Assembly: GCA_022457155.1 (NCBI GenBank) | Contig: JAJGOT010000003.1 | Location: 2,833,501 to 2,897,500, forward strand | From: Cladopsammia gracilis | Taxonomy: Eukaryota; Cnidaria; Anthozoa; Scleractinia; Dendrophylliidae | Direction of reading: 5' to 3' | DNA: 64,000 nucleotides | The notes under the pieces: generated by a model | The model's database searches: none | What the model saw: the letters and a program-made list of their open reading frames with translations, nothing else | What the model was told of the DNA's origin: nothing | Translations under genes and position numbers: made by a program | In this document: piece by piece, positions 43,341-56,300 of the stretch | Position numbering within the stretch: position 1 is the stretch's first letter | Layout of the letters: every line of letters starts with the position of its first letter

Positions 43341-46300
43341 CGTTTACGCAAATTAAATCGTTGCGACACGAATCCTCTCTGTTTCGCCGTCACCCCTTTA
43401 CACGGCGGTCGAAAATGCCTGCTCTCTCGACCGACGGCAGTTTAATGTCACTCTGCGAACTTTTTTGGTTGTTTGAATAAATTTTGCATAAAGACTTGCT
43501 TGACTGGGCATGCCCAGAACAAAGGAGTCACAACGAAACGTGACAGAGTTGCGATCAATTTACATGACAAGGATTTCAGTATAAAAACATTATCCTGTAT
43601 ACTTCCGGTTTAGATTTAACGTCTCTGAGGGAGCTTTCATGAGTTCTTTCATTTGGCACATTTTTGTGGGTGAAAGACCTTTGTTCCGGCATCGAGGTGG
43701 TTCTATAGGCCCACAGTTGTGTTTATTGTCAAAAGCTTCAGGTAGCTTCAGTAAGCGTAGGTTGTGTAGCTGCAAACGCAAAGCTACCAGCCGGGTTTGG
43801 ATTATAAACACCGATCCATTAGTATTCTTTTATTATCTTATCACATGTGTGTTCATTCTTAAGATAAAGATTTTGCAGATGAAAAACACCTGTTTCTTAA
43901 AAATCCACTGCAAATATCTCGTGGGTTTTAATGCTCTCGTTTACTCAAACAAAACCACAAAAATGTTTTCTTCACAATAGAGACAGTAAAAGCAATTTTT
44001 GCGCTCTCTTGAATGTTGAATTGCTTGCTTGATTTGAGTTTGGGTAAAGGAATAACTTCAATTTTGTCAAGAGACATACAAATATGTTATGCAAACGCGC
44101 CAATTTACCCGCAGTATCCAGATATCCGCTTTACAAGCTCTCATTGTTCTGCCTTTTATGAGTCATTTCCGAGTAATGTGGTTGAAAAACAGAATTCATT
44201 AACTGATAATACGTCGTGTTAAAAATATTTCTCCACCCTCGGCCAAATGCAAGCAGATATTAACATTTAGGATATGGTTCAAGCTAACAATACTAAAGTC
44301 ACTAAAATGAAAAACAATTTTAAGTAATCTGCCGGAGGTATATGTTTTGGACTTCACCTACTTTAAGCTCTCTTGCTCGAAAATGAAAAAAACAAAATAA
44401 AAAAAATGCCGTTACAAACCGCACATGATTAAAGGATTATTTTACCATCCGGTTATTGTGTTTTTACATCTTTTGTTTTGTAACCAATTAGTATTCTTCG
44501 ATGGCCAACACCTCTAATTTTCACCGCAAAATCTTGAAAGTATTGGACCTAATAAATTATTCACAATGGAGAGTTATCAATTTGTCGTTCTCTTAACTGA
44601 TCCCTTGTCCACATTTGTCGCTCTCCGAGATCGATATCACGCAAAAACAGAACACGTTTAAGCCAAAAAATCTCTTTTTTAAAAGTGGCTTTATATATAT
44701 AACTTTGAGGTTATAAATAAACGAAACATGGGTCTTTTTCTAGTTATAGTCGGTCCATCAAAAATATAGACTGAACTTTGTAAAGGCCCCTTTATTGAAT
44801 AAACAATGTTTAGCCAAACTGGTCCACAAGTATATTTGCAATAACTAAAGCGAGACAGATTATCCACTACGTCTGTCCACGCACTTAAAACCGTTGCCAC
44901 ACAATCGACCCCTCTTTTTAGAGATCTACCATGTTTATTGTATATAGAAAAGGTTGTTATTGTAGTCAGTATAAATAATTGATAACATGTAAAAGGTGGT
45001 TTCACAACTACAGTTATGTGATTGAAGTGAATTTTTAGCACTTAAATTTTGTTTCATCGACTGAATTGATATGGTACTGGCCACCGTAACTAGAAAGCAA
45101 GGAAAGCTAGTGACGTTTCGAGCGCTAGCCCTTCGTCGGCTTCGTCAGGGCGACTGGTGGCCGATTCAGGCTGATCTTATCAACGCGGCGTGATAAAACC
45201 AAATTTTCGTGTTTCATCCCCCAATGACGCAGCGCCTGACCCCTTTATGAATTTAAGCAGTTTAACATCTCGGCAATATTAGACAGTAAAACATATTTTC
45301 ATTTTATGTTGATTCCCCTCATCAGCAATTTATAGTTTCAGTGTAGAAAACTATGTGACACTATGTACATACTGTGACTAAAATTTACTACAAAATTATA
45401 TTGTATGCAGGCAAAAGTTTTCTCTTTAATGCCAAACATCAAAATTCAAGAAAAATTCCAAATTCCACTGATTTTGCAAAATGATGGTCACACCATAGGA
45501 TTTCAACAACAGACTCAAAAGTTAGAACTACACTACACTCTGGAAATGAAAGGGTTAACATACATGCACACCTGTTTGATAGCATGAGTATATTCATTTG
45601 GTAGCACTGAGGTCGCGGTAACCGAGAGGAATAAGAAACGTTTGCAAAAAGTACAATAGAAACTCCCTTATAAGTGCACATGCAAGCACGCTTAGTTTGG
45701 GAAAGTTGTCCAAAATATAGACTGAGTGCGGCGTCTGAAACGTCTGAACTACATGTTTTTTTCTTAAAGTCGGTCAGTTAGAGAAGAAAGCAAGGAACAT
45801 ACAGAGACATCTGGTTGACGACCTATGTTCCTTCCTCCAGCCAGAAGGTGAAGGAAAAGCGAAAAAATGGCAGTGAAACTGGGGTCAGGGTCAGGGAGAC
45901 CGGTCCTACCCCACCCGGATCCGTCAGCGCTCGCAATACCTCGCGCACCGCCTTTTCCGGCTTCGCTCCCCACTACCTGAGCGCCAGTGCTTAGACTGAC
46001 AAGCTGCTCCTAGAATCAAATCTTGTGTCATGTGGTTCTAATTTCTGAGTCTGTCCATGAAGATCTTATGAGTGTGACCATTTTCAAATGAAAGCTACAG
46101 ATCAGTACTTTCTTATGAAGCTGTTATTACTTCAGGTTTGAACTTGGCCACTATTAAGAGTCAAAGGAAGAACTACATAGTGTTCTTGTACTCTTTTCCT
46201 TTTATCCATTGAATTTGGTGTAAGTTAATTTTCACGAAGGTTTTCCCGCGTTTGTCAGCCGCGCGTGTCATTAATCTCGTCCCCAGATCTCCTCGCGTGT

Positions 46301-47020
46301 GATTTTTGCATAACTTATAACAATACAGAGTCTAATTCTGTTAGAGTAATTTTCCACAGACCGTGAAACAGTTTCTAGTAGTTAGTGTATAATAGTCAAA
46401 TAGACACAAAAGAAAACAATGGAATAAGATCTACTAACCTCTATTAGTGAACTAACTATTTCACGGTCTGAGGAAAATCACTCTAAAAATACTCAATACT
46501 ATTGTAAAGAAGTACGATTTTATTTTTGACCTAGCTAGCATGCAAAAGAAAAGGTGACTTATAATAACTTCCAATATGGGTTAAGGAATTCCTTATTTGA
46601 TGGTTGACTATTTAACAGTCGTATATACATGCGTTCTTTGAGGAAAACAGACGACTTACTGAGAGAGTTTGTATTTTTAGCTCCCCAGAGTGTTTAAGAT
46701 AACTTTATTCTATAGCTACTTGCAATGGCTCTTCATAGGAATGTCCGTCTAAGTACGAAAGCAATTCAACTTCATTTTCTATAAATAAAAATGTAGCCCC
46801 TAGTGAAGTCCCCATTGCCTTCCATTAATCGCAGTCCCTCCCAATGGGTACTGAAAAATCTTCCAAAGCCATTTATACTCTATCTACCAAACCTCTAAAA
46901 CAGAATTTGTGGTGAGTTGGGCTTTCGAATTGGAATTATATTCGACTGGTGAACATAACAGTTGTGGTGCACTGACATTTATAGTAGCATAAGTACATAT
47001 CAATATGCGCTGTTTAATTG
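43341..47020. other. Intergenic region between two TRAF genes
   Basis: Holds the promoter of the TRAF4-like gene and the 3' region of the next TRAF gene. Visible inside: a GACGTTTCGAGCGCTAGCCC repeat block near 45108-45170 with inverted GGTGGCC/GGCCACC flanks, dispersed-repeat units near 45480-45550 and 46020-46130, and an inverted-repeat element at 46341-46496. No gene seen. Confidence 0.5.
46341..46496. mobile_element. MITE with TTAGAGTAATTTTCC ends
   Basis: AGAGTAATTTTCCACAGACC and the inverse of TGAGGAAAATCACTCT form arms of about 45 bp that include ACCGTGAAAC. About 60 bp of AT-rich interior. Confidence 0.7.
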
Positions 47021-50000
47021 TCAAGGCTCACTTAGCCCGTCACAATCAATAGAGATCTTTAAAAAAATCGTATCTTCCTTGAGGTAGTTTCGAGTCTCGA
47101 TCTCTTCATGTTTCGCGAACTTTGCTCCACCGAAGCTGGCGTTCTTCTCCAGTTTTGGTCTTCCAAGAAATGGTTCGTTTTCTGGACACGGGTTGGGTTT
47201 AATGCTGAATTTGATATGTTTCCGCTGTGTGGGGTCGTCATTTTGATCCAACAAGTAGAACGTAACTCGGTAATCGAAGGGCCATTTCAGCAAAGCGTCG
47301 AAAGCGCCTGGCACACAAAAAATACAGCAGATCAATAAATTAGCCCGCAGTGTGGTAGGCGTAGAGAACGAGAGACGAGAGACCTAACACTTACGATCTT
47401 GTTTAACCGCAAACACTTATGCGCTTTTATCGCGACTTTGTCAAGTTAGAAGTTGGAGTAATAGGCAAAGGACGCATCGAGAGAGAGAGAGCCAGTATGG
47501 GTTGTCAGGTAGCCCCCTTGATTTAACAGAAGCTTTCACAACGGATGCTAAACATTGGGCGCCTTATATTGCACATAGAAATTCCAGGTGTGGACACACG
47601 GTTCATCAAGAGGTTCTCAACTGAGTGTCGCAAAACTAAAACCACAGTAATCTACTCTGTCCAATCACAATAGATGCAGACAATCCAATAATCCAATCAG
47701 GGCCGAGTTGTTCAAAGCCTGATTAGCACTAATCCTGGATTAACTGTCAACAGAACATATGAGTTGTCATGGTAATTAACCCTGGATTAGCGCTAATCGT
47801 CCTTCGAACAACTCGGCCCAGAATTCGAACTTAAGGCATGTAGCTGGCGTGAAGGCGGGGAAACGCGTGTGAGCAAATCACTAGTGGTTATGGTTCTTCT
47901 CCTGATTGGTTGAGAATTTTTTAGCCAATCACAGAGCGTAGCAATGCAAAACAAGGCAAATGCAAATTACCTTTGACATTCAATCAAAAACCACTCTATT
48001 AGCAATGGCGGGCAATAATGAGCGTAGCATGTCACAGTGTGTCCTAGCCTTAATTCTTATGTCTGTATCAAGCTATGTAAATACACGCGTTTTTATATTT
48101 GTAAAATCTCCCTCACCTTTCAGTACACTGACAAACACAGACATGTGCGTCCCTTTTCCTTTTCCGTCGCCGTTCAAACACACGGAGGCGCACAGGCGGT
48201 AGCCGTGTTTACTGGTAGTAAACGTCGGACTGAAAAGTGTGTCGCCATTCCCCGCCTTCGCTTCCTTTAATTTTCGCGAGTAGTCTTCGATCCGCCAGAT
48301 CAGCTGACTGTTGGCGATTTTCTCCAGATCTCCAACGCGCCTATTCATTGCCTTCATGAGGTCGGCGTTTTCCTTTAGCGTATTTTCGTGTTTCTCCACC
48401 CTTTCTTCTTGTCCTTTTATCTTAGCGAAGATCGACTGGACGTGCTCGATCATGTTGCTCTTGTAATGCTTTGGCATTTTTTCTCGACTGCACTGTTAAA
48501 TAAAAAGGTTTATAAACGCATATTAGCTGGCATGTTAACATGGTGGAGAAATCTTAAAGTTTTTTCGAAATTTTCCAACCAATAGCAGTCTTCGATACCA
48601 AGTCGTGCATAAAAGGTTGAAATCAAACAGAAGCAAGGCTGATACTACGTAAAACATTTAACGCGACAACGATATGATAGAGCCCAAACTGAAAGCCAAA
48701 ATGCAACCGCGGACAGCTGTTTCGACCTGGTTGGGTCTCGTCAGCACGGTGTAACAGCAAAAAGATAGACAAACTAGCGCGAACACGTACACCAGCAGCA
48801 TTTTCGTTCGCGGTCCTTTGCTTCTTATTTACTTATAAAAGGTTGTATGGCATGAATGTAACTTAAACTAAATGTCATTAATGATTTTATGGCGGGAAAG
48901 AATTTTCAGGAGTTTTACCGTCATTATCAAGCGCACCTACGAAGTCCTTTTTGTACTAGCTGAAAAAGCCGGTCATGTGCTGATTGGGTAAATAATGAAA
49001 GAATGAATAGTGACGCCACTAGCTACTACCATAGTGACGCCTTCGAAGTCCCTCCTGGTCTGAGCGATGAAAGAATTATTTTATCACTAACCAACTTTGT
49101 GTGGCGGGAAATGCAACATTTTGTATGTTTCACCGGCATACTAACATACCATATATTGCCTTGCTAATTGGAAAATGGAGCTTTTGGATTTTAAAACCGA
49201 CTCAAGATGCAGTTACAAGTCATCTCTAAGTGGACTTTTTCTTTAAAAAGCAGCACGCATGAAGAAAGCGACAAGTAGGGGCGTAGCTAGGATTGTTCAA
49301 AGTGGTGGGGGGGGGGGGGAGTCACACTGTGTCACACCCAGGGTACTTACCAGTCGACAACCGCGCTGTGTTTTACTAAAATTATCTCACAGAAGGGGAG
49401 GGTGGAGGGGTGGAGGGGGGGGGGGGACGTCACGGGCACCCCAGAACCTCACACCCTAGCTACGTCTCTGACAAGACTACACAGTCTTACCCGATGTGTG
49501 CAACCAATGGCTTCAAATTCACATTTCATCTTGGTCTTTGGACAATCCACGTCAATGTGCTTATCCAGCTACGAAAAAAACAACAACGATAACAAGGCCA
49601 TGGTTGGTTTTTACAATGACAAGGATTTGGCCTCCTTTATTAGGCCTTATTTACTAGTTTATTAAATATAAGATCTATATTTCATCCACTGCTTATTACA
49701 GTAATCCGTATACATACCTCATCTCGCGGAATTTCCAGTTTTTTGTCGCATTTATTAGGGCAAGGTAGTGGCAGTTTCGGGCATTCATCTGCCAGATGTG
49801 CCTGGAAGCGGACCAATAATTAATTTTAATAAATCAAATGATGAAAAAAAAAGTCAAAGAGGATATAATTATTGTTTGAAAAGACTCTCTCTCCGATGGT
49901 TCAAATATTTTCTGCCCCTTACCAGGGGCCCAAATTAAATAAGCTTTCCAGGTTTTCTGTATTTTTCCTGTGGTGCTAAAAACACCTCCCGCCGCAAAGC

Positions 50001-53000
50001 AAGAGAAGCCAATCTCATTCAAAAAGGCAAAACACTAACACGTAATGGCCTAAACAGATGCGATGAACATTGAAGTAGATGATATTTACGATAACTATGA
50101 TATGCTTTATTTTAGAAGTGATCATGTTTACTAGCCATTGTTTTGTGCCTGCATTATATTCGTCATTATATCTTGTTACAACTTAGTTAGATATTTTTCA
50201 TCTTATATTAGTCTATCATGTACTTGTTATCTATATTCAAATTTAAGAACCATTATATATTATTTTCACTCCTACGCCGGCCTTTTTCCGTTGTGCCAGC
50301 TAGCCTTGCATTTCAAATGGTTTATCTATATTCTGTGTTACTATACACCCTATATACGAAGTGATTCTAGAGTAACTTTAACTTATTCAGCTTCGTCAGA
50401 CTTGGCAGAGACACCACAAAAGCTTGCGCCAATTACTGTGGGTCCATGTCTGTAATCCCTCCCCCCTCTCCCCCACCACAACCTCACCCCAGGGACACCA
50501 CAACAGCTTACCAATTACTGTGGGCCCATGTCTGTATCCCCACCCCCTCCACCACAACCCCACCCTCCAGGGACACCACAACAGCTTTCACCAATTACTG
50601 TGGGCCCATGTCTGTATCCCCACCCCCTCCACCACAACCCCACCCTCCAGGGACACCACAACAGCTTTCGCCAATTACTGTGGGTCCATGTCTGTATTCC
50701 CTCCCCTCCCTCCCCCCCCCCCACCACAACCCCACCCCAGAGACACCACAACAGCTTGCCAATTACTGTGAGCCCATGTCTGTATCCCCACCCCCTGTTG
50801 AAGCCACAAATGTAATAATTGACCACAAATGTAATAAAGCCCTCAAATGTAATAAGGATTGACCACAAATGTAATAAAGCCCTCAAATGTAATACGAATT
50901 GACCACAAACGTAATAATTGATTTTACCGTGCGTTCTTCAGTTTGCACAGCAGGGTTACCCGCCCTAATTTGTGAGGACCAGGATTTTGCCAGTCATGCA
51001 TATCTTTCTCGGACAACCAAACTTGGACAAACTGAAGTTTTCTATGTAGTGTGTTGGACGTCATCTGTCATTCACGTGACCAAACCTGAAGTTGCTATTA
51101 TCTCAACTAAACATTTTCTAGTACGGAACCAAGGCCCAGTTATAAAATGTAAACGAAGTAATGTTCGGAGTGAATATCTGTCAAGTTAAAAGAAACGTTT
51201 ATTCACATTTCACAACCTGAACGAACGTAAGCAATTATTTAATTATGCTAGCCTCTTGTCATTTCATTTCAGTTCACTGAGGTCTAAGCGGTATACCACG
51301 TCATCGGTCACAATTGTTCAATACCGAAGTAACAACTACTACACTGAAGAGCGCCTCGCAACCAGACTTTGTAAAATTTTGTCAAACAAACTGCGTACTA
51401 CTTTCAGCTGGCTACTCTACCATTTCAGAGGCAAATAAAATCTCCGTAACATCACCCAGTAGCAGTACCTCTATATGTATAAACTACACGCATAGACAGG
51501 ATACCGGTGTACAATAGGTTTCGTGACAATCAACTCACAGAGAGAAAACTTAGTGCGACCGAAGAGTATGCCACTTAAAAGTAATTTATATAAAGTTCAA
51601 AGTTTAATTGTCCAAATCGCCCTCCTTTTGGTAAAAGCATGCGCACACAAATGATACGAGTCCCACATACGGTTACTGCATGCAATCAGAAGCTTGAACT
51701 AACAATTTCAACATCAAACAAGTATTAATAATTTCCTTAAGGCGAATCAGAGAATGGCTTTATTGCATTTGTGGTCAATTATTACATTTGTGGCTTCAAT
51801 ATTGAAGCCACAAATGTAATAATTGACCACAAATGCAATAAAGCCCTCAAATGTAATAAGGATTGACCACAAATGTGAATGACAGATGACGTCCAACACA
51901 CTACATAGACAACTTCAATTTGTCCAAGTTTAGTTGTCCGAGAAAGATAATGAATGACTGGCGAAATCCTGGTCCTCACAACTTAGGGCTGGTAACCCTG
52001 TTGTGCAAACTGAAGAACGCACGGTAAAATCCATTATTACATTTGCGGTCAATTCGCATTATATTTGAGGGCTTTATTACATTTGTGGTCAATCCTTATT
52101 ACATTTGAGGGCTTTATTACATTTGTGGCCAATCCTTATTACATTTGAGGGCTTTATTACATTTGTTTTCAATCCATATTACATTTGAGGGCTTTATTAC
52201 ATTTGTGGTCAATTATTACATTTGTGGCTTCAACACCCCCTCCACCACAACCCCACCCTCCAGGGACACCACAACAGCTTTCGCCAATTACTGTGGGTCC
52301 ATGTCTGTATTCCCCCCCCCCCCCCCCACCAAGGAAAAGTTGTACCAGTCCACTTACAGAGGATTACGTCCCCAACTCTTTTTCGAACAGTGAGTGGGTT
52401 CTTTAACAGCCCTATTATTTGGGTTGACAAGATGTAGGAGACCGTCAAGGCTAGCGGCGTAACGTCACCACCCATGCAATAACATGATCATCTGAATTGA
52501 GAGAAGGTATTTGAGCACAACCAGTATAATCTTACCAGTTTTTTAACCCTTTAACTCCCAAGAGTGCCAGCAATCAAAATTGAAGAAAAATCTTAAATAT
52601 TATTCTGTAAAATATTGAAAAACAAATGGAGCCATGCAAAAGTACTGCCGAAGAGGTTTCATTTGAATTGTCACACCATAGGATTTCGTTGACAGACTCA
52701 ATAGTTAGAACAAATGGTACCATGCAAAAGTACTGCTGAAGAGGTTTCATTTGAATGGTCACACCATAGGATTTCGTTGACAGACTCAAAAGTTCAAGCT
52801 ACTGTTCATGTCTCCATAATTGACTCTGGGAGTGAAAGGGTTAAAGACCCTGGATCCCGATTGGTCCGGCCGGGATTCGAACTCGCAACCTTCCGTTCTG
52901 CAGACTGATGCTCTGCCCAATGAACTAACTAAGCGGCGTGTACGTCTTTGTTACGCTTCTTACCTTCTTGTCTTCCCGCATATGTCGATCGTCACAATAC

Positions 53001-53281
53001 GGACAGGCGATGATCTTTTTGGGACAATCTTTGTCCAAATGTTTTTGCAGAAATCTCTTCTGAAATTTAACTCCACAGTCATTCTGACATAGGATTTCAC
53101 GGTACTCGCAGTTTACATTCACGTGATCCTAAAAGACAAACACGATAAACTATTTTAACATCTCCCTTTCAGCCTTTTCTCATCTGGTAGTGACATATGG
53201 TACATAATGCTATAACTCAGTGGTCAATTATCTATTGACTGAAAGCATTAAATCATACCTACTTCCTATATACTCCTACTT

Positions 53282-53322
<41 letters not shown>

Positions 53323-56300
53323 ATTAGATTATTCGCTCTTGATTTCTATCGGTATCACGCGATATAAATCTCGAGCTCATAATCTAATTGTTTTGGTAAA
53401 AATCTACTAGACGTTCAAAACTTAACAACAAATACTCTTCACAGACATTTCGAAAACGCGAAGAAGTGGCCGCCATTAGGCTTTTCACTCTTCTCACTTT
53501 CTACAACAGAATAGATAGTGAGTAGCGTAGGCATTCATGATAGAACGCTAGTAGATTTATACGAAATATATATATATATTGCTGGCCAATCTATAAACTT
53601 TCAACATATTTTTCTGTGCGTTCTTAGTTGGAACTCCAAAAACAACCATCTTATAATAACCTCCTCTCACAACGACCATGATGTTTTCTTGTCTAGCCGC
53701 CCTACCCTCGTTCAAGTTCAGTTCAGTCGAATTAACCTCTTCTGTAAGCTACTGTCTGCAAACTGCAACATTATGTTAGACGTTGTAGAGAGATGGCCGT
53801 ATTGGGACCGTACTGCATCCCGTATCCTCTTTACGTCCCCTTCCTTTGACGCGATTTTGCACTTATTTTTCTCTCCTTCTTCCTATTGTCTCTTATATAC
53901 TGACGTTTTCACTTCCGATTCTCGCGTCCCCTTTCCCCCAACTGATCTCCCGCCATTTTCGTTCCGGCCGTGTTCGCAGCCCCTTGCCCCAAGCTACATA
54001 CAACTGAGCTGAGAAAAACCGTACGTACTGAATCAACTGTAGGACAGAAAACCCGAAAAAACACACGGGTGGAAAGTAAAATCTTATTCACGCGAATAAC
54101 TTGAGCAGCTGTAATTAAGTCTTCTATTTATAAGTCTCTTTTTTATACTTTTATGTAATAAATATGGGTGATTGAGTTACAAACAAAATACTGTTGTAAA
54201 TGTCGTGGTGACTTTCACTCAACAAAATGTTGTAAGACTGAACAGAGTATTCAATACATTTTTTTCGTTCATCAAACCGTAAAGCTATTGAATGATAATA
54301 CATGTATACGTTTGACAAAGGTAGAACGGTGCTGGGTTATACAAACAGACTTTCATTTTGAGGAAACGGGATAGTAAAAGAATCATTTCATGTCTCGTTT
54401 TTCCCGTCTTCGTTGAGCAAACTTGTCTTTCAAATTTCCTCATTTCAGGTTTTCGAAGAGTGACGGAAAAAAAAGGAAAAAAAAGAAATTCGGGTTTTTC
54501 ATTAAACAGAATAAACAAAATAAGGGTTTATTTGGACAAACAAATATACAGCACTCGGAAAAACTTGGAAATGACAGATATTTATAGATGATGTTTTCCG
54601 GAACCATAGCAAATCACAAATTACAGAAGAACTAAAAATAAATGCGAAGAAGATGAAAATATAATTTAATAGATAGACAACAGGAGAATGAAGGGGGAGA
54701 AATATGAACATACCAGAATGGAAACTTTGATTTCTTGACCGCCTGTCACAAAATCAAAAGTCAGGTGAACGGTAATCCACATCCATCCTTGTTTTCCTTT
54801 TTTCTCCAAACTACTACTTTTGTTTTGCTCTATATAATATTTTTATCCAATTTAGTTGTATATTTGGTTGCATTTGGCGATATAACATGGAAATTAAGCA
54901 AGCAAACTTTCGTTCTTTCCGAGTGGGACAGTGTCTCTTTAACTAACAATTAATGAGCCAAGATAAATTCCCCAACGTAATTTACCAGCGAAAAACTATG
55001 TAGGGGTTTACTGTTTTATAAAATTGAACTTTTCTCAGAGAAGGAGTCGAAAATTGAACTTTCCCTAGGGTCAAAACCCTGAAGTTTGACCATTCAAACG
55101 AAAGCTATTAAGCAGTGCCTTCCCGTGGTGCGATTATTTCTGATTATTTCGTGAAATAAAAATTGACATTATTTTCTGGTTACAACCGTGAGCGCTCTTG
55201 CCGGGCATTTTAAAAAACAATGTGTAATTAGAAATTCGAAACAACAAAGATTATACAGCCAAAAATATAATAGAGATCCGATTACTGCCCACACCGCTTA
55301 GTGTTTCCATATTATGGCAGGTGGCTGAATTTCCATCTATTGTTGGATGACTTAAATGCATTTATATCAAACAAATATGCCTGAGGCTCAATTTATTCCA
55401 GGCCGGTTTGTCAATTGTTATATTTATGCATAAAACCCGGTCATTTTTTGTTGTTCTTGTTATGTTTCTTATTAACCCTCTTTCCTATTTTACCTATAAA
55501 GGAAGATTTCCTTTACTGAACGGTCTCTATTATTGATTCAAAAGTGTTTTCCACAACAAAGCATTGAATTCGCATCTGTTGTGTTCTCTTACAAATCCAC
55601 CATGATCTATTTTTATCTTTTCTTTTCTTCAGTACGTGGTGTTTTTTTTGCGGTTTTGATAAAACTTATATCGCTAAAAAAATATCTTCTAATAGATTAC
55701 ACAATTGCAACTATCCTGTCAAATGCAAAAGAGAAAGAGAGAGAAACTATTTTTGGAAACTGGTGACAACAATTCAACCTGAAAATCGGAATCCCATACT
55801 GAAGCTAGCGCACCGCTAATTTGAATCTTTTTCTTGACCAGTAAAGCGATTTTTTCAAACTTTTAAATCAGGTTCTTATTGTGTAAAAACAGACAATTTT
55901 TTTTAATGTCTAATTTCATACTAAAATTTCTGTTCTAAACTGATGAATTTGGAAATTTCAGTTTCCTTCCATGAAAACTGAGAAACTGTTAAAAAAATTC
56001 GCCTGCGCATCCGGTGAAGTGAGTATACACGTAGTTTGCTAAACCTTTTCCTCTGCAGTCATACCATTTCTATGAACTGTTGTTGTTGTAACTTGTTGTG
56101 GATGAAATCCTAAAGTGCAATCATTCAAATGAAACGGCTATTGAGAAGTACTTTCCCGTGGTGCTTTTTGTTATGCTGTATGCTGGTTGTTCTAACTTTT
56201 GAGTTTTGTTTTAATGAAACCCTCCAGTGAAAGCCAGTGAAATATGGGATCTTGCGCGCCTCCTGGAGTGAAAAGCCCCAGTTCTTGTCGATACCAAAAT

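Noticed and set aside
45085..45175. Second hammerhead ribozyme
   Set aside because: CTGACGA and GAAAC are present on the minus strand, but no good stem II closes between them and helix III would have no base pairs. A GACGAAGCC duplication breaks the layout. Kept only as a dispersed repeat block.
50424..50886. Pro-rich ORFs of 105-138 codons
   Set aside because: Produced by the 75-bp minisatellite, which is open in several frames because its period is a multiple of three.
53518..54012. 164-codon plus-strand ORF inside a TRAF intron
   Set aside because: No recognisable motif, antisense to the host gene, and composition like surrounding intron. Could be an old element fragment but cannot be shown.
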